DNA of 64,000 nucleotides from positions 36,168 to 100,167 of the forward strand of contig CAZJVP010000101.1 of assembly GCA_964549615.1 (NCBI GenBank). Direction: 5' to 3'. The stretch is from CAYVLA01 sp964549615 [NCBI: uncultured Thermococci archaeon]. GTDB lineage: Archaea; CAYQAE01; CAYVLA01. Under the pieces are notes generated by a model that had not been told where the DNA came from, did not search any database, and saw only the letters and a list, made by a program, of their open reading frames with translations. The translations under genes were made by a program, and so were the position numbers. Positions 24,849 through 34,622 of the stretch are shown in pieces. The stretch's first letter is position 1, and every line of letters starts with the position of its first letter.

Positions 24849-26918
24849 ATGGGAATCGAGATCTCCGAGGACAAGGTGCAGCTGTCGGGCAGAGGCATCC
24901 GGGTTGCCCTCCGCAGCCATGAGGGTAGTTGGTATCTCTCTTGCCTTGAGGACGGGTCTGGCAGGCTGCTGGTGAGCGGTTCGCACAGTGGGTCCCTCTG
25001 GGCGTTGAGGGCCAACACGGAGGGAAAGCTCGTCGAGGCAACCAGCCAAGGCCTAACCTCAAGCGTTCGACCGGCCGGAGCGTCGTCCATGGAGATAGCC
25101 TGGCCCGCCTTCAATTTCATGGGCTCTGAGTGCAACGCCCGGCTCAGGCTGTCCTTGGTCTCATCGGTATTGATCTGTGCCAAGCTGGGCTTCCGTTTCA
25201 ACCCGGCGATCGCTCTCTGGGAGGTAGACTTCCCCATACTCGAGGGCCTGAACCCCGAGAATGCAACGCTTTACGCCCCCTACGGCTACGGGAAGGCGAT
25301 CCCTTACGGAGGGGGCACGCGGTACAGGGGCACCTATCCAAGCCATCACTGCGCCATGCAGTTTCTGGCTTGGAACACCGGCCCGGCCAGCCTCTACGTT
25401 GGCTGCCACGACCCGTGTGCCTCGACGAAGACGTTGGAGTTTTCGCCCCAGCCTCCCACGTTGCGCTGTACGCTTCCGGTTGCCGGCATGGGGGACGATT
25501 TTGCGCGTTACGAAGTTCCATATCCCGTAGCGGTGGGAGCCATTCCGGGGGACTGGTATGATGTGGCGCTTTTCTACAGGAGGTGGGCGATGAGGCAGTC
25601 ATGGTCCAGGGCTCGTCCCCTTGCGTCCAGGCCAACGCCCAGGGCTTTGAAGGACGTTGCGCTGTGGTGCTGCGCATCCGGAGCCCCGGGCGAAGTGGTG
25701 CCAAAGGCCTTGCAGTTTGCACGCTACTTCGGGGTGGCCACCGCCCTGCACTGGTACGTCTGGCACGAGATACCCTTTGACGATCATTACCCCGAATACT
25801 TCCCCGCCAAGGAAGGGTTCAAGGAGGCAATCGCAAAGCTTGGCGCAGCTGGGATCCTCGTGATGCCCTACATCAACGCGCGGCTCTGGGACCCTGCAAC
25901 CGAGAGCTGGAGCCGGGAAGGGGCCGAAAGCGCCGCAGCGAAGGATGCCGACCTCAAGAAGTATACTGAGGTCTACGGCTCGAAGGTGCCGCTATCGCCC
26001 ATGTGCCCCACAACCCAGCTTTGGGGCCGGAAGATCAGAAGCATAGTGAAGAGACTTGCGTCGGAGTACCGGGTCCACGGGGTCTATCTCGACCAGATAG
26101 GCGCCGCTGCGCCGAAGCTCTGCTTCGACCGCGGCCACGGGCACCCGGTCGGAGGCGGCGATTGGTGGGTCAGGGGGTACAGGGATATCCTGGAGAAGGT
26201 GCGCAGAGATGTCCAAGGCATCAACCCCGAGTTCTTCATCACGACCGAGTCGAATGCCGAGCCATGGAACGATCTGCTTGACGCCTTGCTCATGTGCAAC
26301 TCCACCGAAGGGGAGCTCGCACCGATCTACCCGGCCGTCTATGCCGATCGGGTCCTGATCTTCGGCGCGTACATATTCCGCCGGGACCTAGAGGACTCTT
26401 GGGCGTTCAGGGTGAAGGTTTCACAGATGTTCCTGTGGGGCACCCAGCTCGGTTGGCTGGGGTTCGACGTCTTGGAGCCGAGGTTTCAACGGGAAGCCGA
26501 GTACCTCAGGTGTCTGGCACACGCCAGATCGTCGACAAGCCTCCTTTCCGGCGGCGAACTGCTCAGGCCGCCACGACCGGACCCGGAGGTGGACATGGTC
26601 GAGGCAAGCTGGGAGCTTTGGGGAAGGACGTGGAACGTCCGCTTGCCCGCGGCGCAGGCGACCGCGTGGCGCGGCCCGGACGGCTCCGTCGGGGTTGTGG
26701 CCTGCAACATGGGGGATGCCAGCACCGATCTGCGGGTTAGTTTGGACATCGCAGAGCTTGGTTGGACCAAGGCGAAGGCATTCCGCATGATGGAGCGCAC
26801 GCAGCTTGGATCGGCCAATCCGTCCCTTGACGGAAAGGCTCTTTGCCTAAGGCTGGAGCTGCCGCCTAGGTGTGCTCGACTGGTGAGCTCAACGGACGCT
26901 CAAGCCGAAGGCGCGTGA
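24849..26918 (+). CDS. DUF6259-like glycoside hydrolase
   Basis: 689 residues, no signal peptide. An N-terminal beta-sandwich (about 1-250) precedes a TIM barrel of the alpha-galactosidase superfamily type: ATALHWYVWHEIPFDDHYPEYF, ILVMPYINARLWD, and GVYLDQIGAA at about 416-425, where the Asp is the likely nucleophile. FFITTESNAEPW may carry the acid/base Glu. A C-terminal beta domain follows. The pattern matches proteins annotated DUF6259; the substrate is not known. A GGTGGGTCGG stretch precedes the ATG, so this message may have a short leader. Paralog 3 lies downstream. Confidence 0.8.
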   Translation: MGIEISEDKVQLSGRGIRVALRSHEGSWYLSCLEDGSGRLLVSGSHSGSLWALRANTEGKLVEATSQGLTSSVRPAGASSMEIAWPAFNFMGSECNARLRLSLVSSVLICAKLGFRFNPAIALWEVDFPILEGLNPENATLYAPYGYGKAIPYGGGTRYRGTYPSHHCAMQFLAWNTGPASLYVGCHDPCASTKTLEFSPQPPTLRCTLPVAGMGDDFARYEVPYPVAVGAIPGDWYDVALFYRRWAMRQSWSRARPLASRPTPRALKDVALWCCASGAPGEVVPKALQFARYFGVATALHWYVWHEIPFDDHYPEYFPAKEGFKEAIAKLGAAGILVMPYINARLWDPATESWSREGAESAAAKDADLKKYTEVYGSKVPLSPMCPTTQLWGRKIRSIVKRLASEYRVHGVYLDQIGAAAPKLCFDRGHGHPVGGGDWWVRGYRDILEKVRRDVQGINPEFFITTESNAEPWNDLLDALLMCNSTEGELAPIYPAVYADRVLIFGAYIFRRDLEDSWAFRVKVSQMFLWGTQLGWLGFDVLEPRFQREAEYLRCLAHARSSTSLLSGGELLRPPRPDPEVDMVEASWELWGRTWNVRLPAAQATAWRGPDGSVGVVACNMGDASTDLRVSLDIAELGWTKAKAFRMMERTQLGSANPSLDGKALCLRLELPPRCARLVSSTDAQAEGA

Positions 26919-27117
26919 TGGTGGTTGGACGGCCAGGGCGATCTTAGGCCCATCAGCTCCGCCCCCCATAGCTTCAAAGGAGGCTTTGCGGCGGTCAAGC
27001 GCCGGCCCTCTCACCGCGGTTAAGCCTTTCTCCTGCCACCTACGCGTTTGGCCTCGGTCAAGGGGAATCCTGGAAGGAGGCGTCCGTGCAGCGCGAGGAC
27101 GGGACTGTCTGGGAATC

Positions 27118-27125
27118 ATTGATAT
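27118..27125 (+). promoter_or_regulatory. TATA-like box of paralog 3
   Basis: ATTGATAT is centred about 31 bases before ATG 27153, leaving a leader of only a few bases. Confidence 0.45.
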
Positions 27126-27152
27126 GCGGCACGATGCCCGGAAAATGCCGGC

Positions 27153-28397
27153 ATGACTTCACTGGTGTGCGGCCTTTCCCGGTTGGAGCTTGCCGCTGCT
27201 ATCATGGCGCTGGGTCTCTTCGCCGTTCCTCCGGCGATCGCGCCCGAACCCAGACAGGGCCCGGACGGCAGGGTGCGCGTCCTTTACATGGGGGATGCGA
27301 TATCGCTCCGATACCTCACCCCGTACGCCTACATGCGGATTGAGCCGCTCATCGACGTCACGGCCGTGATCTCCTCGCTCATCGTCGCCCAGGACTCGTT
27401 CGGCATGGAGGGCATCGAGATGGTCAAGAGGTCCGTCAGGCTCTACATTCCGAGGAACTACCGCAGCTTGGTGGACACGAAAGATGTGCTGATCCTGAGC
27501 GACGCAACCCTTCCGGCTTTCAGCACCGATCACCTTGCATGGTTCGTCCGGGCGGTGAAGGAGGACGGCTTGGCCATGGTGATGGCCGGCGGCGTTGAAA
27601 GTTTCCACCAGGGCGGCTGGTCCTCGACGGTTATCCCTGAAGCGCTGCCCGTCGATTTCCCTGAGGACGGGACGGGTCCCGGCTACGGCAAGATCGTGAA
27701 ATACGACGACGAGCTCATCAGGAGCATACCTTGGAATGAGGGATTCGAGCAGATCTACTTCGGAGGGGCCAACCGCGTTGAGGTGAAGCCAGGAGGGGTG
27801 GAGCTCGCAAAGTTCAGACCGATATCGGGGACCGAGACTCCGATGATGGTTGTCGGGGACGTCGGGAAAGGCAGGGGATTTGCCTTCGCTCCGGACTGGA
27901 CCTGGGGCTGGGGCGCGAACTTCGCCGAGTGGGAATACTACGGCGATTTCTGCTGCAACCTGATGCTATACGTTGCGCGGCAGGAGGTTCCCCAGGACCT
28001 AGACACACTGCACAAGGCCAGGAAACAACTGCTCAGCCTGGACATATCTCGCGGCTTGCTTGTCTCCCTCTTTGACTTCATCGAAAAGCTCGGGGCCAAT
28101 CCGCGTTCGCTGGAGAAGATGATGGACGAATTGGACGCTTTTCGGAAGGAGGCCGAGAGCCTGTACATGAAGCACGATTTCGCCCAGGCTCTGGAGGTCA
28201 TAGGGCGTGCCATGGAGCGGGCCGCGGCAATGGAGAAGGAGGGCATGAGGCTGAAGGACGCGGCCCTTTTCTGGATCTACCTCGTCGAGTGGCTCGTGGT
28301 GAGCGCCACGGCCATGATCTCGGGGATGGCCGTGTGGGGCCTGATGGTTAGGAGAAGGTTCTTCAAGGAAGTGGGTTCCACCAGGTTCGCGGCCTAG
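27153..28397 (+). CDS. Envelope GATase-like protein, paralog 3 of 5
   Basis: 414 residues. Signal peptide (LAAAIMALGLFAVPPAIA), ectodomain GRVRVLYMGDAI, RLYIPRNYRSLVDTKDVLILSD, LAMVMAGGVESF, and the family strand GKGRGFAFAPDWTWGWG. The helical region LDISRGLLVSLFDFIEKLGAN and AESLYMKHDFAQALEV lead to KDAALFWIYLVEWLVVSATA and the tail LMVRRRFFKEVGSTR. It is closest by eye to paralog 1: both have a PDWT motif followed by E(Y/F)YGDF. It follows the DUF6259-like hydrolase on the same strand with about 230 bases between and its own promoter box. Confidence 0.82.
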   Translation: MTSLVCGLSRLELAAAIMALGLFAVPPAIAPEPRQGPDGRVRVLYMGDAISLRYLTPYAYMRIEPLIDVTAVISSLIVAQDSFGMEGIEMVKRSVRLYIPRNYRSLVDTKDVLILSDATLPAFSTDHLAWFVRAVKEDGLAMVMAGGVESFHQGGWSSTVIPEALPVDFPEDGTGPGYGKIVKYDDELIRSIPWNEGFEQIYFGGANRVEVKPGGVELAKFRPISGTETPMMVVGDVGKGRGFAFAPDWTWGWGANFAEWEYYGDFCCNLMLYVARQEVPQDLDTLHKARKQLLSLDISRGLLVSLFDFIEKLGANPRSLEKMMDELDAFRKEAESLYMKHDFAQALEVIGRAMERAAAMEKEGMRLKDAALFWIYLVEWLVVSATAMISGMAVWGLMVRRRFFKEVGSTRFAA

Positions 28398-28656
28398 CGA
28401 ACGTGAGTTTCTCGTCCTCTAGGTCTGAAGCTCGCAGACCTCCCTAACATCCTTGAGAAGCTCTCCAAAAAGGGGTGTCTGAGTGCCCTCTGCCTGCAAA
28501 CCGGTACCGCCGGGAGGATTGGTCTATTCCCATGACCTCGAGCGCCTGCCTAGTTGGAAGCAGCTATCGGGTAGCTTCGCCTGCCCCCATGCGTCGCCCC
28601 ATCGTCCCATCCCGCGTTCCTAGGTCGAGCCGCTGCAGTGGATGTTGCCGGCAGGT

Positions 28657-31329
28657 CTACTCGGCTTCGATCACCACGACCGCATCCTCTAAGGGCAGCG
28701 CTTCAACCGCCCTGCCGTGTGACACCCAGCCCGACTCGATGGCGACGTCCTCCTTTGTGAGAGATGCGATCTGCCCGTTGCTCAGGCGGACCCGCCACTC
28801 ACCCTCGCGGAGTGCCTTGACGGCTGCGGCCGGGTCGGCGGACGCAATGAGTTCGGCGACCTCCCTTGCCGCCCCCTTAAACCTTGGGCCCAATCTTGAA
28901 TGGATCGGCTTGAGGGCTCGCGGCTCCTCGTGAAGCGTCGGGTCTGACTCCACGATGGAAAGCCGCTCCGCAACCATTGCCGCCTTCAGATCACCCGAGA
29001 TCGCCTCGACGCCCTTGACCTTGGTTATGATCTGAACCGACCGCAGGGCCTTGTTGAGCGCCATCCCCTTGCCCGATTTCCAGTTCCGGACAGCAGCCGC
29101 GATCCGCTTGGCGAACTCGCCGAGCATCTTGGCCTCCTCGTCCCGCCTCGGGGGCTGGGGGAAGGGCGACAGATGCACGCTCTTGATGCCCTCGCGTAAG
29201 CGGTACAGCTGCTGGTAGACCTCCTCCGTGACGTGTGGCATGATCGGGGCGAGGAGCTTGGTGAGCGCGAGTCCGACGGTCATGAGGACCTCTCGAACCT
29301 CAGGGTCGTCGCGGGCATACACCCGGGGCTTGACGAGTTCGATGTAGTGGTCGGCCAGCTCGTGCCAGAGGAAGTACTGGACGTCCCTGATCACCGACGC
29401 GAAGTCGAAGCTCTGATAGTGCCGCCGGGCATCCTCCACGAGCTCGGCCAGAAGGTGGAGGATCCAGCGGTCTAGGACGTTCTTGGGCGTGCGCTTCATG
29501 CCGGCCGGGGCTGGGCGTTCATTTGCGATCCGGATGAACTGCTGAACGTTCCAGAACTTCTCGACGAACCTTCGGCCTCTCACCAGGTCCTGGGGCCTGA
29601 AGTTACTGTCCTGCCCTAGGGCACAGAGCGCGCCCTGGTACCTCATGACATCAGCCCCGTACTCCCGAAGGGTCTCGAGGGGATCGATCACGTTTCCAAG
29701 GGAGGCGTGCATCGGAGTGCCGTCGGGAGAGAGTATGAAGCCGTCTATGAAGATGTCCTTCCAGGGCTTGCTGTTGAAGAGTAGGTGGCTGCGGAGAAGC
29801 GAGTAGAAGGCCCAGGTGCGTATGATGTCGCTTGACTGCGGACGGAGCCCCGTGGGGAAGAGCCTTCGGAACTTCTCGTCGTCCCGCTTCCAGAAGGCGA
29901 TGTAGGGCGCCGAGATCGAGCTATCCATCCATGTATCGAAGACATCCTCGCATCCTTTCAAGCGCCCGCCGCACTTGGGGCAGCTGTCCAAGGGAGCCGG
30001 ATCCGTGATGGGGTCGACGTAGCACTGTTGCTCATTTGCCGGGACCACCTCGCCACAGCTCTCGCACTCCCAGACGGGTATCGCGGTCCCGAAGTATCGT
30101 TGTCTTGATATGACCCAGTCCCATTCCAGGGAGTTCACCCAGTCATCCAGCCGTTTCCGCATGTGTTGGGGGTACCAGTTCAGCTCGTCCGCGTGCTTCA
30201 GGACAGCCTCCTTGAACGGCACGGACTTGAGGAACCACTGGGGCCTGCGAAGGAACTCGACTGTGGTCTTGCACCTCCAGCAGCAACCAACCGATTGCGT
30301 CGTCGGCGTCTGGCCGCGAAGCAGGCCGGCTGCCTTGAGGTCTTCGATGACCGCCTCGCGCGCTTCCTGCACCTTCATCCCGGCGTACTTCCCGGCCAGG
30401 TCGGTCATTCGTCCTTGCTCGTCTATCGCCATCTGGAACTCGAGGTGATGTTTGAGTATCCAGTGAAGGTCGTCCTTGTCCCCTATGGAGCATATCATCA
30501 CCACGCCGGTTCCCTTTGCCGGGTCCACGGCCTCGTCCGCCACGACGGGAACCCTCCTGTTGTACAGCGGCGTGATCATGTGCTTGCCTACGAGCTCCCT
30601 TGCCCTGGGATCAGACGGGTGCACGCCGACCAGCTGGCAGGTGCAAAGCAGCTCGGGCCTCGTCGTCGCGATGACGATCTCCTCGCCAGTCTCCTCCACG
30701 CGGAAGACGATGTTGTTGTACCGGCTTTCCCGGTCCTTATATTCCACCTCCGCGTCCGCTAGGGCGGTCATGCACCTGGGACACCAGTTGACGGGGAAGG
30801 TGCCCTTGTAGGCCAGATTGCGCTTGAGCATCTCAAGGAAGCTGATCTGCGTGACGCGACGATAGTACGGCGCATCCGTCTGGTAGTAGACGGAGCTATC
30901 CATCGAGCAGCCGAGGATCGCGAACTGCCGCGTCATTTCCTCGATGTTCCGGTTCGCGAACTTGCGGCATTTCTCTATGAAGTCCTGCCGGTCCACCTCC
31001 ACCCTCGTCACGCCGAGCTCCCGCTCGACCTTCTCCTCGATGGGGATGCCGTTCGTGTCGAAACACAGCGGGAACATCACGTTGAACCCCGTCATCCGCT
31101 TATATCGGGCCGCCATGTCGATGTGCGTGTAGTGTATCGCGTGCCCTACATGTAGGGGACCTGAGGCATATCGAGGCGGGTTGTCGATGAGGTAGGCGCG
31201 TGAGGCGGCTTCGGGGCTCTCGTCGAACTGGTAGATCTTCTCCTTCTGCCACCATTCCTGCCATTTCGGCTCGACCTTTCGCCAGTCGTAGGCGGGCATT
31301 GGCAAACCCTCAGCTTGGCGTGTTCCCAT
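28657..31329 (-). CDS. valS: Valyl-tRNA synthetase with altered KMSKS loop
   Basis: 890 residues. Class Ia synthetase with archaeal ValRS features: HVGH at about 60-63, GTFPVNWCPRCMTALADAEVEY, an editing domain with IATTRPELL, EDVFDTWMDSSIS, and RPQSSDIIRTWAFYSLLR before the anticodon-binding helices. It attaches valine to tRNA-Val. The KMSKS signature is altered: at 29692-29721 the protein reads GTPMHASLGN where GKKMSKSLGN is expected, so both lysines are lost. The rest is intact and full length. ATG 31329 is favoured by a TTAACG box 24-27 bases upstream; Met at 31299 is an alternative. Confidence 0.9.
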   Translation of the reverse strand: MGTRQAEGLPMPAYDWRKVEPKWQEWWQKEKIYQFDESPEAASRAYLIDNPPRYASGPLHVGHAIHYTHIDMAARYKRMTGFNVMFPLCFDTNGIPIEEKVERELGVTRVEVDRQDFIEKCRKFANRNIEEMTRQFAILGCSMDSSVYYQTDAPYYRRVTQISFLEMLKRNLAYKGTFPVNWCPRCMTALADAEVEYKDRESRYNNIVFRVEETGEEIVIATTRPELLCTCQLVGVHPSDPRARELVGKHMITPLYNRRVPVVADEAVDPAKGTGVVMICSIGDKDDLHWILKHHLEFQMAIDEQGRMTDLAGKYAGMKVQEAREAVIEDLKAAGLLRGQTPTTQSVGCCWRCKTTVEFLRRPQWFLKSVPFKEAVLKHADELNWYPQHMRKRLDDWVNSLEWDWVISRQRYFGTAIPVWECESCGEVVPANEQQCYVDPITDPAPLDSCPKCGGRLKGCEDVFDTWMDSSISAPYIAFWKRDDEKFRRLFPTGLRPQSSDIIRTWAFYSLLRSHLLFNSKPWKDIFIDGFILSPDGTPMHASLGNVIDPLETLREYGADVMRYQGALCALGQDSNFRPQDLVRGRRFVEKFWNVQQFIRIANERPAPAGMKRTPKNVLDRWILHLLAELVEDARRHYQSFDFASVIRDVQYFLWHELADHYIELVKPRVYARDDPEVREVLMTVGLALTKLLAPIMPHVTEEVYQQLYRLREGIKSVHLSPFPQPPRRDEEAKMLGEFAKRIAAAVRNWKSGKGMALNKALRSVQIITKVKGVEAISGDLKAAMVAERLSIVESDPTLHEEPRALKPIHSRLGPRFKGAAREVAELIASADPAAAVKALREGEWRVRLSNGQIASLTKEDVAIESGWVSHGRAVEALPLEDAVVVIEAE

Positions 31330-31466
31330 CACTCCAGGTGACGGGTTTTCTTAACGCTTTTCTCGAAGGAGGAGAAGGAGGAGATGTCCCTGGCCGACTC
31401 GCCGCTTCGGAGGGGAGCATCTAGATGCCGTTGTCCTGCCAGCATTCACGGACACGGACGGGAGCC

Positions 31467-31474
31467 TTTTTATT
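31467..31474 (+). promoter_or_regulatory. TATA box of the PH-domain gene
   Basis: TTTTTATT is centred 26-27 bases before ATG 31497. This favours 31497 over the upstream in-frame ATG at 31485. Confidence 0.6.
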
Positions 31475-31496
31475 CGCCGACGGAATGCTTGGAGTT

Positions 31497-32105
31497 ATGG
31501 CGTGGAAGGGAGACGAGGAGTTCAAGCCGCACCCCAACATGGTGAAGCTCTACCGCATCTACCTTTGTCTAGCGGTCATGCCGGTGGTGATCGCGGGCAT
31601 CCTGGTGACCTGGGGAGTGTTGATCGTTGATCCGTCCCTGGCCTACATCCCCGCCATTGTCTTCTTCCTGCCAGTCGCGGTGGCGGCCGGCTTCGTTCTT
31701 TACTGGTCCTCGAGGTACTACAGATCGATAACCTATCGGCTCACGCAGGACGAGGTCATTGTCGAGCGCGGCGTTTGGTGGAAGGTGAGGAGCACCGTGC
31801 CGTACTCGAGGGTCATGTCGGTTGAGACGCTGCAGGGGCCGATATCGCGCATGCTGGGGATAGCCACCGTGGACGTTTACACTGCCGGGTTCACCGGCGT
31901 TTCGGGCGGCACCGGGGGGCCGAGGGCTAAGAGGGCGGAGGCTTCGCTGATCCACATCCCCAACTTTCTGGAGGTGCGAGAGAAGGTGCTTAGCATAGTA
32001 AGGGGGAGGCCGCTTTTCGGCGCCGCTGGCAGCGATATCGGTGCGGAGATGCTCTCGGAGTTGCGGCGGGTCAGGGAACTCCTGGAGAAGACCAAGCCTG
32101 GGTGA
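31497..32105 (+). CDS. Bacterial-type PH-domain membrane protein (DUF304/YdbS-like)
   Basis: 202 residues. Two membrane helices (about 22-45 and 50-72) form a hairpin, then a bPH2 domain starts at RSITYRLTQDEVIVERGVWWKVRSTVPYSRVMSVETLQGPISRMLGIATV split over residues 77-125, the classic DUF304 pattern. A short helix (MLSELRRVRELLEKTK) closes the protein. The role of the family is not defined; it is common in archaea as a small inner-leaflet protein. The start is set by the promoter spacing. It is divergent from valS. Confidence 0.85.
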   Translation: MAWKGDEEFKPHPNMVKLYRIYLCLAVMPVVIAGILVTWGVLIVDPSLAYIPAIVFFLPVAVAAGFVLYWSSRYYRSITYRLTQDEVIVERGVWWKVRSTVPYSRVMSVETLQGPISRMLGIATVDVYTAGFTGVSGGTGGPRAKRAEASLIHIPNFLEVREKVLSIVRGRPLFGAAGSDIGAEMLSELRRVRELLEKTKPG

Positions 32106-32167
32106 GGAATGAATCGCAGCCCAGCGAGCGGCCTGTTGCGCGAAGCGTTCGGCTTCGGCCCGGACCC

Positions 32168-33595
32168 CTAGGTTGGGGGCGTTGGAAACATCTCACGCAG
32201 TAGTTCCGTGGCGGATTCGACGACCAAGTCGAGGGCCTCTGGGACGAGGCGCGACCAGTTGCCGGTCACCGTCTCGTGTCCCCCGCGGAGGAATGCTTGG
32301 CTGGTGGGAAGGTACCCGACGTAGTGGTTCACGCAGTGCACGATGTAAGTGGGATACGTGGGAGAGCCGAGCTTTATCTGGAGCCCCCCTTCCACGAACG
32401 GTTCTCCGGGCAGGCCGACCAGGGCGACGTCGCCGATCCGGAAGACTTGGATCTCGTACTCGTGCTCCGGGCTCCGCTGTCGGAGGTTGTTGAGGTCAAT
32501 CAGCCCGGCAGCCATGCACCACGCCTGGTCGACCGCTCGGCCCCGCTTCCCGGTCCAGGACGGCTCCGGGTGATCCTTCAGAAAGGCCCGCGCGTTCTCC
32601 AGTTCCTGGGCATCTATCTGCCTGATGGGGATCTTCAGTTGCCTGACCCTCCAGTCCAGGGCGGCCTCCCGTTTGAACTCAATCGACTCAACCACCCTCT
32701 CGACGGTGCGAGCAAGCGCGCTGCCCATCCTGCGGTGGTCCAAGACGTAGTCCGGGTCGAAGGGGGGCCAGGGGTTGATGTTGCCGCAGGCACCATTGAG
32801 CACCAGCGGCACGCACGTTGGGCCGTAGATCAGTCCAAGTTCGCTCGCAAGCGCGCCGGGCCAGTCGGCCGAGACTATCGGCTTTGGAAACACGTGGACT
32901 GGATGGCAGGTGTAGTTAACTAGGATCGCTGATATCCGCAACGAGCTGCCGCGGAAACAGACCACGCCGACCTCGGGGTCGATGGGGCCTTCAAGGTAAC
33001 GTATGTCCGTCGGGCCCAGGGGCGTCTTCCAGCCGGGCGGGGGCATGCCAACCTTGCCGTTTCGCATGACGGCGCGGCGGTTGAAGGCGAACCTGCCCTC
33101 GATCCCGCTCGCTGCTCCCACCTCAACGGGTTCCAATGAATCGTTCGCGAGCCTGATCGCCTCCACTATGCGTTCCTCTGCAAACTCGTTGTAGCGTTTG
33201 TCGCCGCCCCTGAGCCAATCGAACTCCTCAGGGATTCCCTCGAATTCATCGCTCAACATGAAGTGGCCGAGAGAAGGCGCTGAGTGGGTCTGGGTTGCGT
33301 GGACCATGACAGCGTCACGGTCGAATTCGAACTCCTTCTCGGCGACGCGGCGGATTCGGTCTGAGTGCTGCTTCGTAACTATGGTGAGGTCCAGAGCAAC
33401 GAGGCAGAGCTTGCGCTTTGCGCCCTGGACGACGACGGCCCTTGCGTAAAGCGGATCGGCGACGAACTTCGCAGGCCTGTGAAGGCCGACGGCGCCGGCT
33501 AAATGTATGCTTTCCCTCGGCGTGATGTCAACGCACGCTGCGCCGACCTGCACGCATGCGTCAGTTTGGCTTTGTCCCTGGGCGGACATGTCCAT
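32168..33595 (-). CDS. Neutral/alkaline ceramidase N-terminal-domain-like amidohydrolase
   Basis: 475 residues. The N-terminus VGAACVDITPRE and the strands KLCLVALDLTIV and VMVHATQTHSAPSLG match the neutral ceramidase fold; the Thr-x-His-Ser-x-Pro region supplies zinc ligands in the family. ILVNYTCHPVHVF and VLNGACGNINPW are further conserved segments. True ceramidases are longer with a C-terminal lipid-binding domain, absent here, and no signal peptide is seen, so the substrate may be another amide or ester. TTATTA at 33625-33630 is a fitting TATA box about 32 bases upstream. Confidence 0.75.
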   Translation of the reverse strand: MDMSAQGQSQTDACVQVGAACVDITPRESIHLAGAVGLHRPAKFVADPLYARAVVVQGAKRKLCLVALDLTIVTKQHSDRIRRVAEKEFEFDRDAVMVHATQTHSAPSLGHFMLSDEFEGIPEEFDWLRGGDKRYNEFAEERIVEAIRLANDSLEPVEVGAASGIEGRFAFNRRAVMRNGKVGMPPPGWKTPLGPTDIRYLEGPIDPEVGVVCFRGSSLRISAILVNYTCHPVHVFPKPIVSADWPGALASELGLIYGPTCVPLVLNGACGNINPWPPFDPDYVLDHRRMGSALARTVERVVESIEFKREAALDWRVRQLKIPIRQIDAQELENARAFLKDHPEPSWTGKRGRAVDQAWCMAAGLIDLNNLRQRSPEHEYEIQVFRIGDVALVGLPGEPFVEGGLQIKLGSPTYPTYIVHCVNHYVGYLPTSQAFLRGGHETVTGNWSRLVPEALDLVVESATELLREMFPTPPT

Positions 33596-33758
33596 CTCGC
33601 CTCGTCCGAGGGAACGTGGCCGGCTTATTAGTGTGAGATGTTGCTTGGGCCGGGCGAGGTTTCGCCTTCACGCGAGCCGCCGAGCCGCGGTGTGCCACAG
33701 AATGTTTGGACGCGTGCCGCCTTGGAGCGGTTCACTCGGTCCGTGCCCCGCTCAACTC

Positions 33759-34529
33759 CTACGACCGAAGCCGCACGGCTACGCCGCGTCCGTGCAGGTA
33801 TTCCTTGACCTGCCTTATCGTCAGAATCCCGAAGTGGAAAACCGAGGCCGCCAACAGGCCGCTTGCATGTCCCTCAACCGCAGCTTGGTAAAAATGCTCC
33901 AGTGCCCCGGCGCCGCCGCTCGCGATGACCGGTAGGCCCGTGGATTCGGCGATCGCTCGTGTGAGGGGGATGTCGTAACCCCCCTTCGTGCCGTCGGTCG
34001 CCCTGCTGGTAGGAAGGAGCCGGCCTACCCCCATCTCAGCCATCTCCACTGCAAACTCGACGGCATCCCTGCCCGTTGGCGTGCGTCCGCCGTCGATGTA
34101 GACCTCGCGCCCGGAGGGGCAGGATGCGTTCGCGTCCGCGTCGATGGCAACGGTGATCTTGTCGGATCCGAAGCGCTTCACTGCATCCCTGACCATCGCT
34201 GGGTTACGAAATGCGGCACTGGATATCGAGACGGACGTAGCTCCCGATCTCAGTGCAGAGGCGATGTCGCTGCACGACCTGATCCCCCCTCCGACCGTGA
34301 GGGGCACATCAACTACGGCTGCAACCTTCCTGACGACCTCGAATGCAGTCCTTCGTTTCTCCACGGTGGCCGTGATGTCGAGGAAGGCGATCTCGTCGGC
34401 GCCGCCGTCGCAGTATGCCTTGGCGGCCTCCACGGGATCCGCCGCATCGCGCAAGTGTGCAAAGTGAACTCCCTTGACGACCCTGCCGTCCTTGATGTCC
34501 AAGCAGGGGATGATGGCAACCTCGGCCAT
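33759..34529 (-). CDS. hisF: Imidazole glycerol phosphate synthase cyclase subunit HisF (copy 1)
   Basis: 256 residues, a complete TIM barrel with repeated half-barrel symmetry. Catalytic Asp 11 (IPCLDIKDG) and Asp 130 (VAIDAD) fall at the same numbers as in Thermotoga HisF. Phosphate-binding loops TVGGGIRS and VIASGGAG are intact. HisF uses ammonia from HisH to form imidazole glycerol phosphate and AICAR in histidine synthesis. There is no hisH beside it, while a second hisF with its own hisH lies at 46310, so the two copies may differ in role. Start ATG 34529; GTG 34562 is an alternative. Confidence 0.88.
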   Translation of the reverse strand: MAEVAIIPCLDIKDGRVVKGVHFAHLRDAADPVEAAKAYCDGGADEIAFLDITATVEKRRTAFEVVRKVAAVVDVPLTVGGGIRSCSDIASALRSGATSVSISSAAFRNPAMVRDAVKRFGSDKITVAIDADANASCPSGREVYIDGGRTPTGRDAVEFAVEMAEMGVGRLLPTSRATDGTKGGYDIPLTRAIAESTGLPVIASGGAGALEHFYQAAVEGHASGLLAASVFHFGILTIRQVKEYLHGRGVAVRLRS

Positions 34530-34622
34530 GAGACCTGGCTCCTCAGCCGGCCTTGGGCACACGCTACGCCATATTAAGATTTTCTCGGGTTGGGTTGGGT
34601 TAGGTCTCAGGGCAGGACCTCG

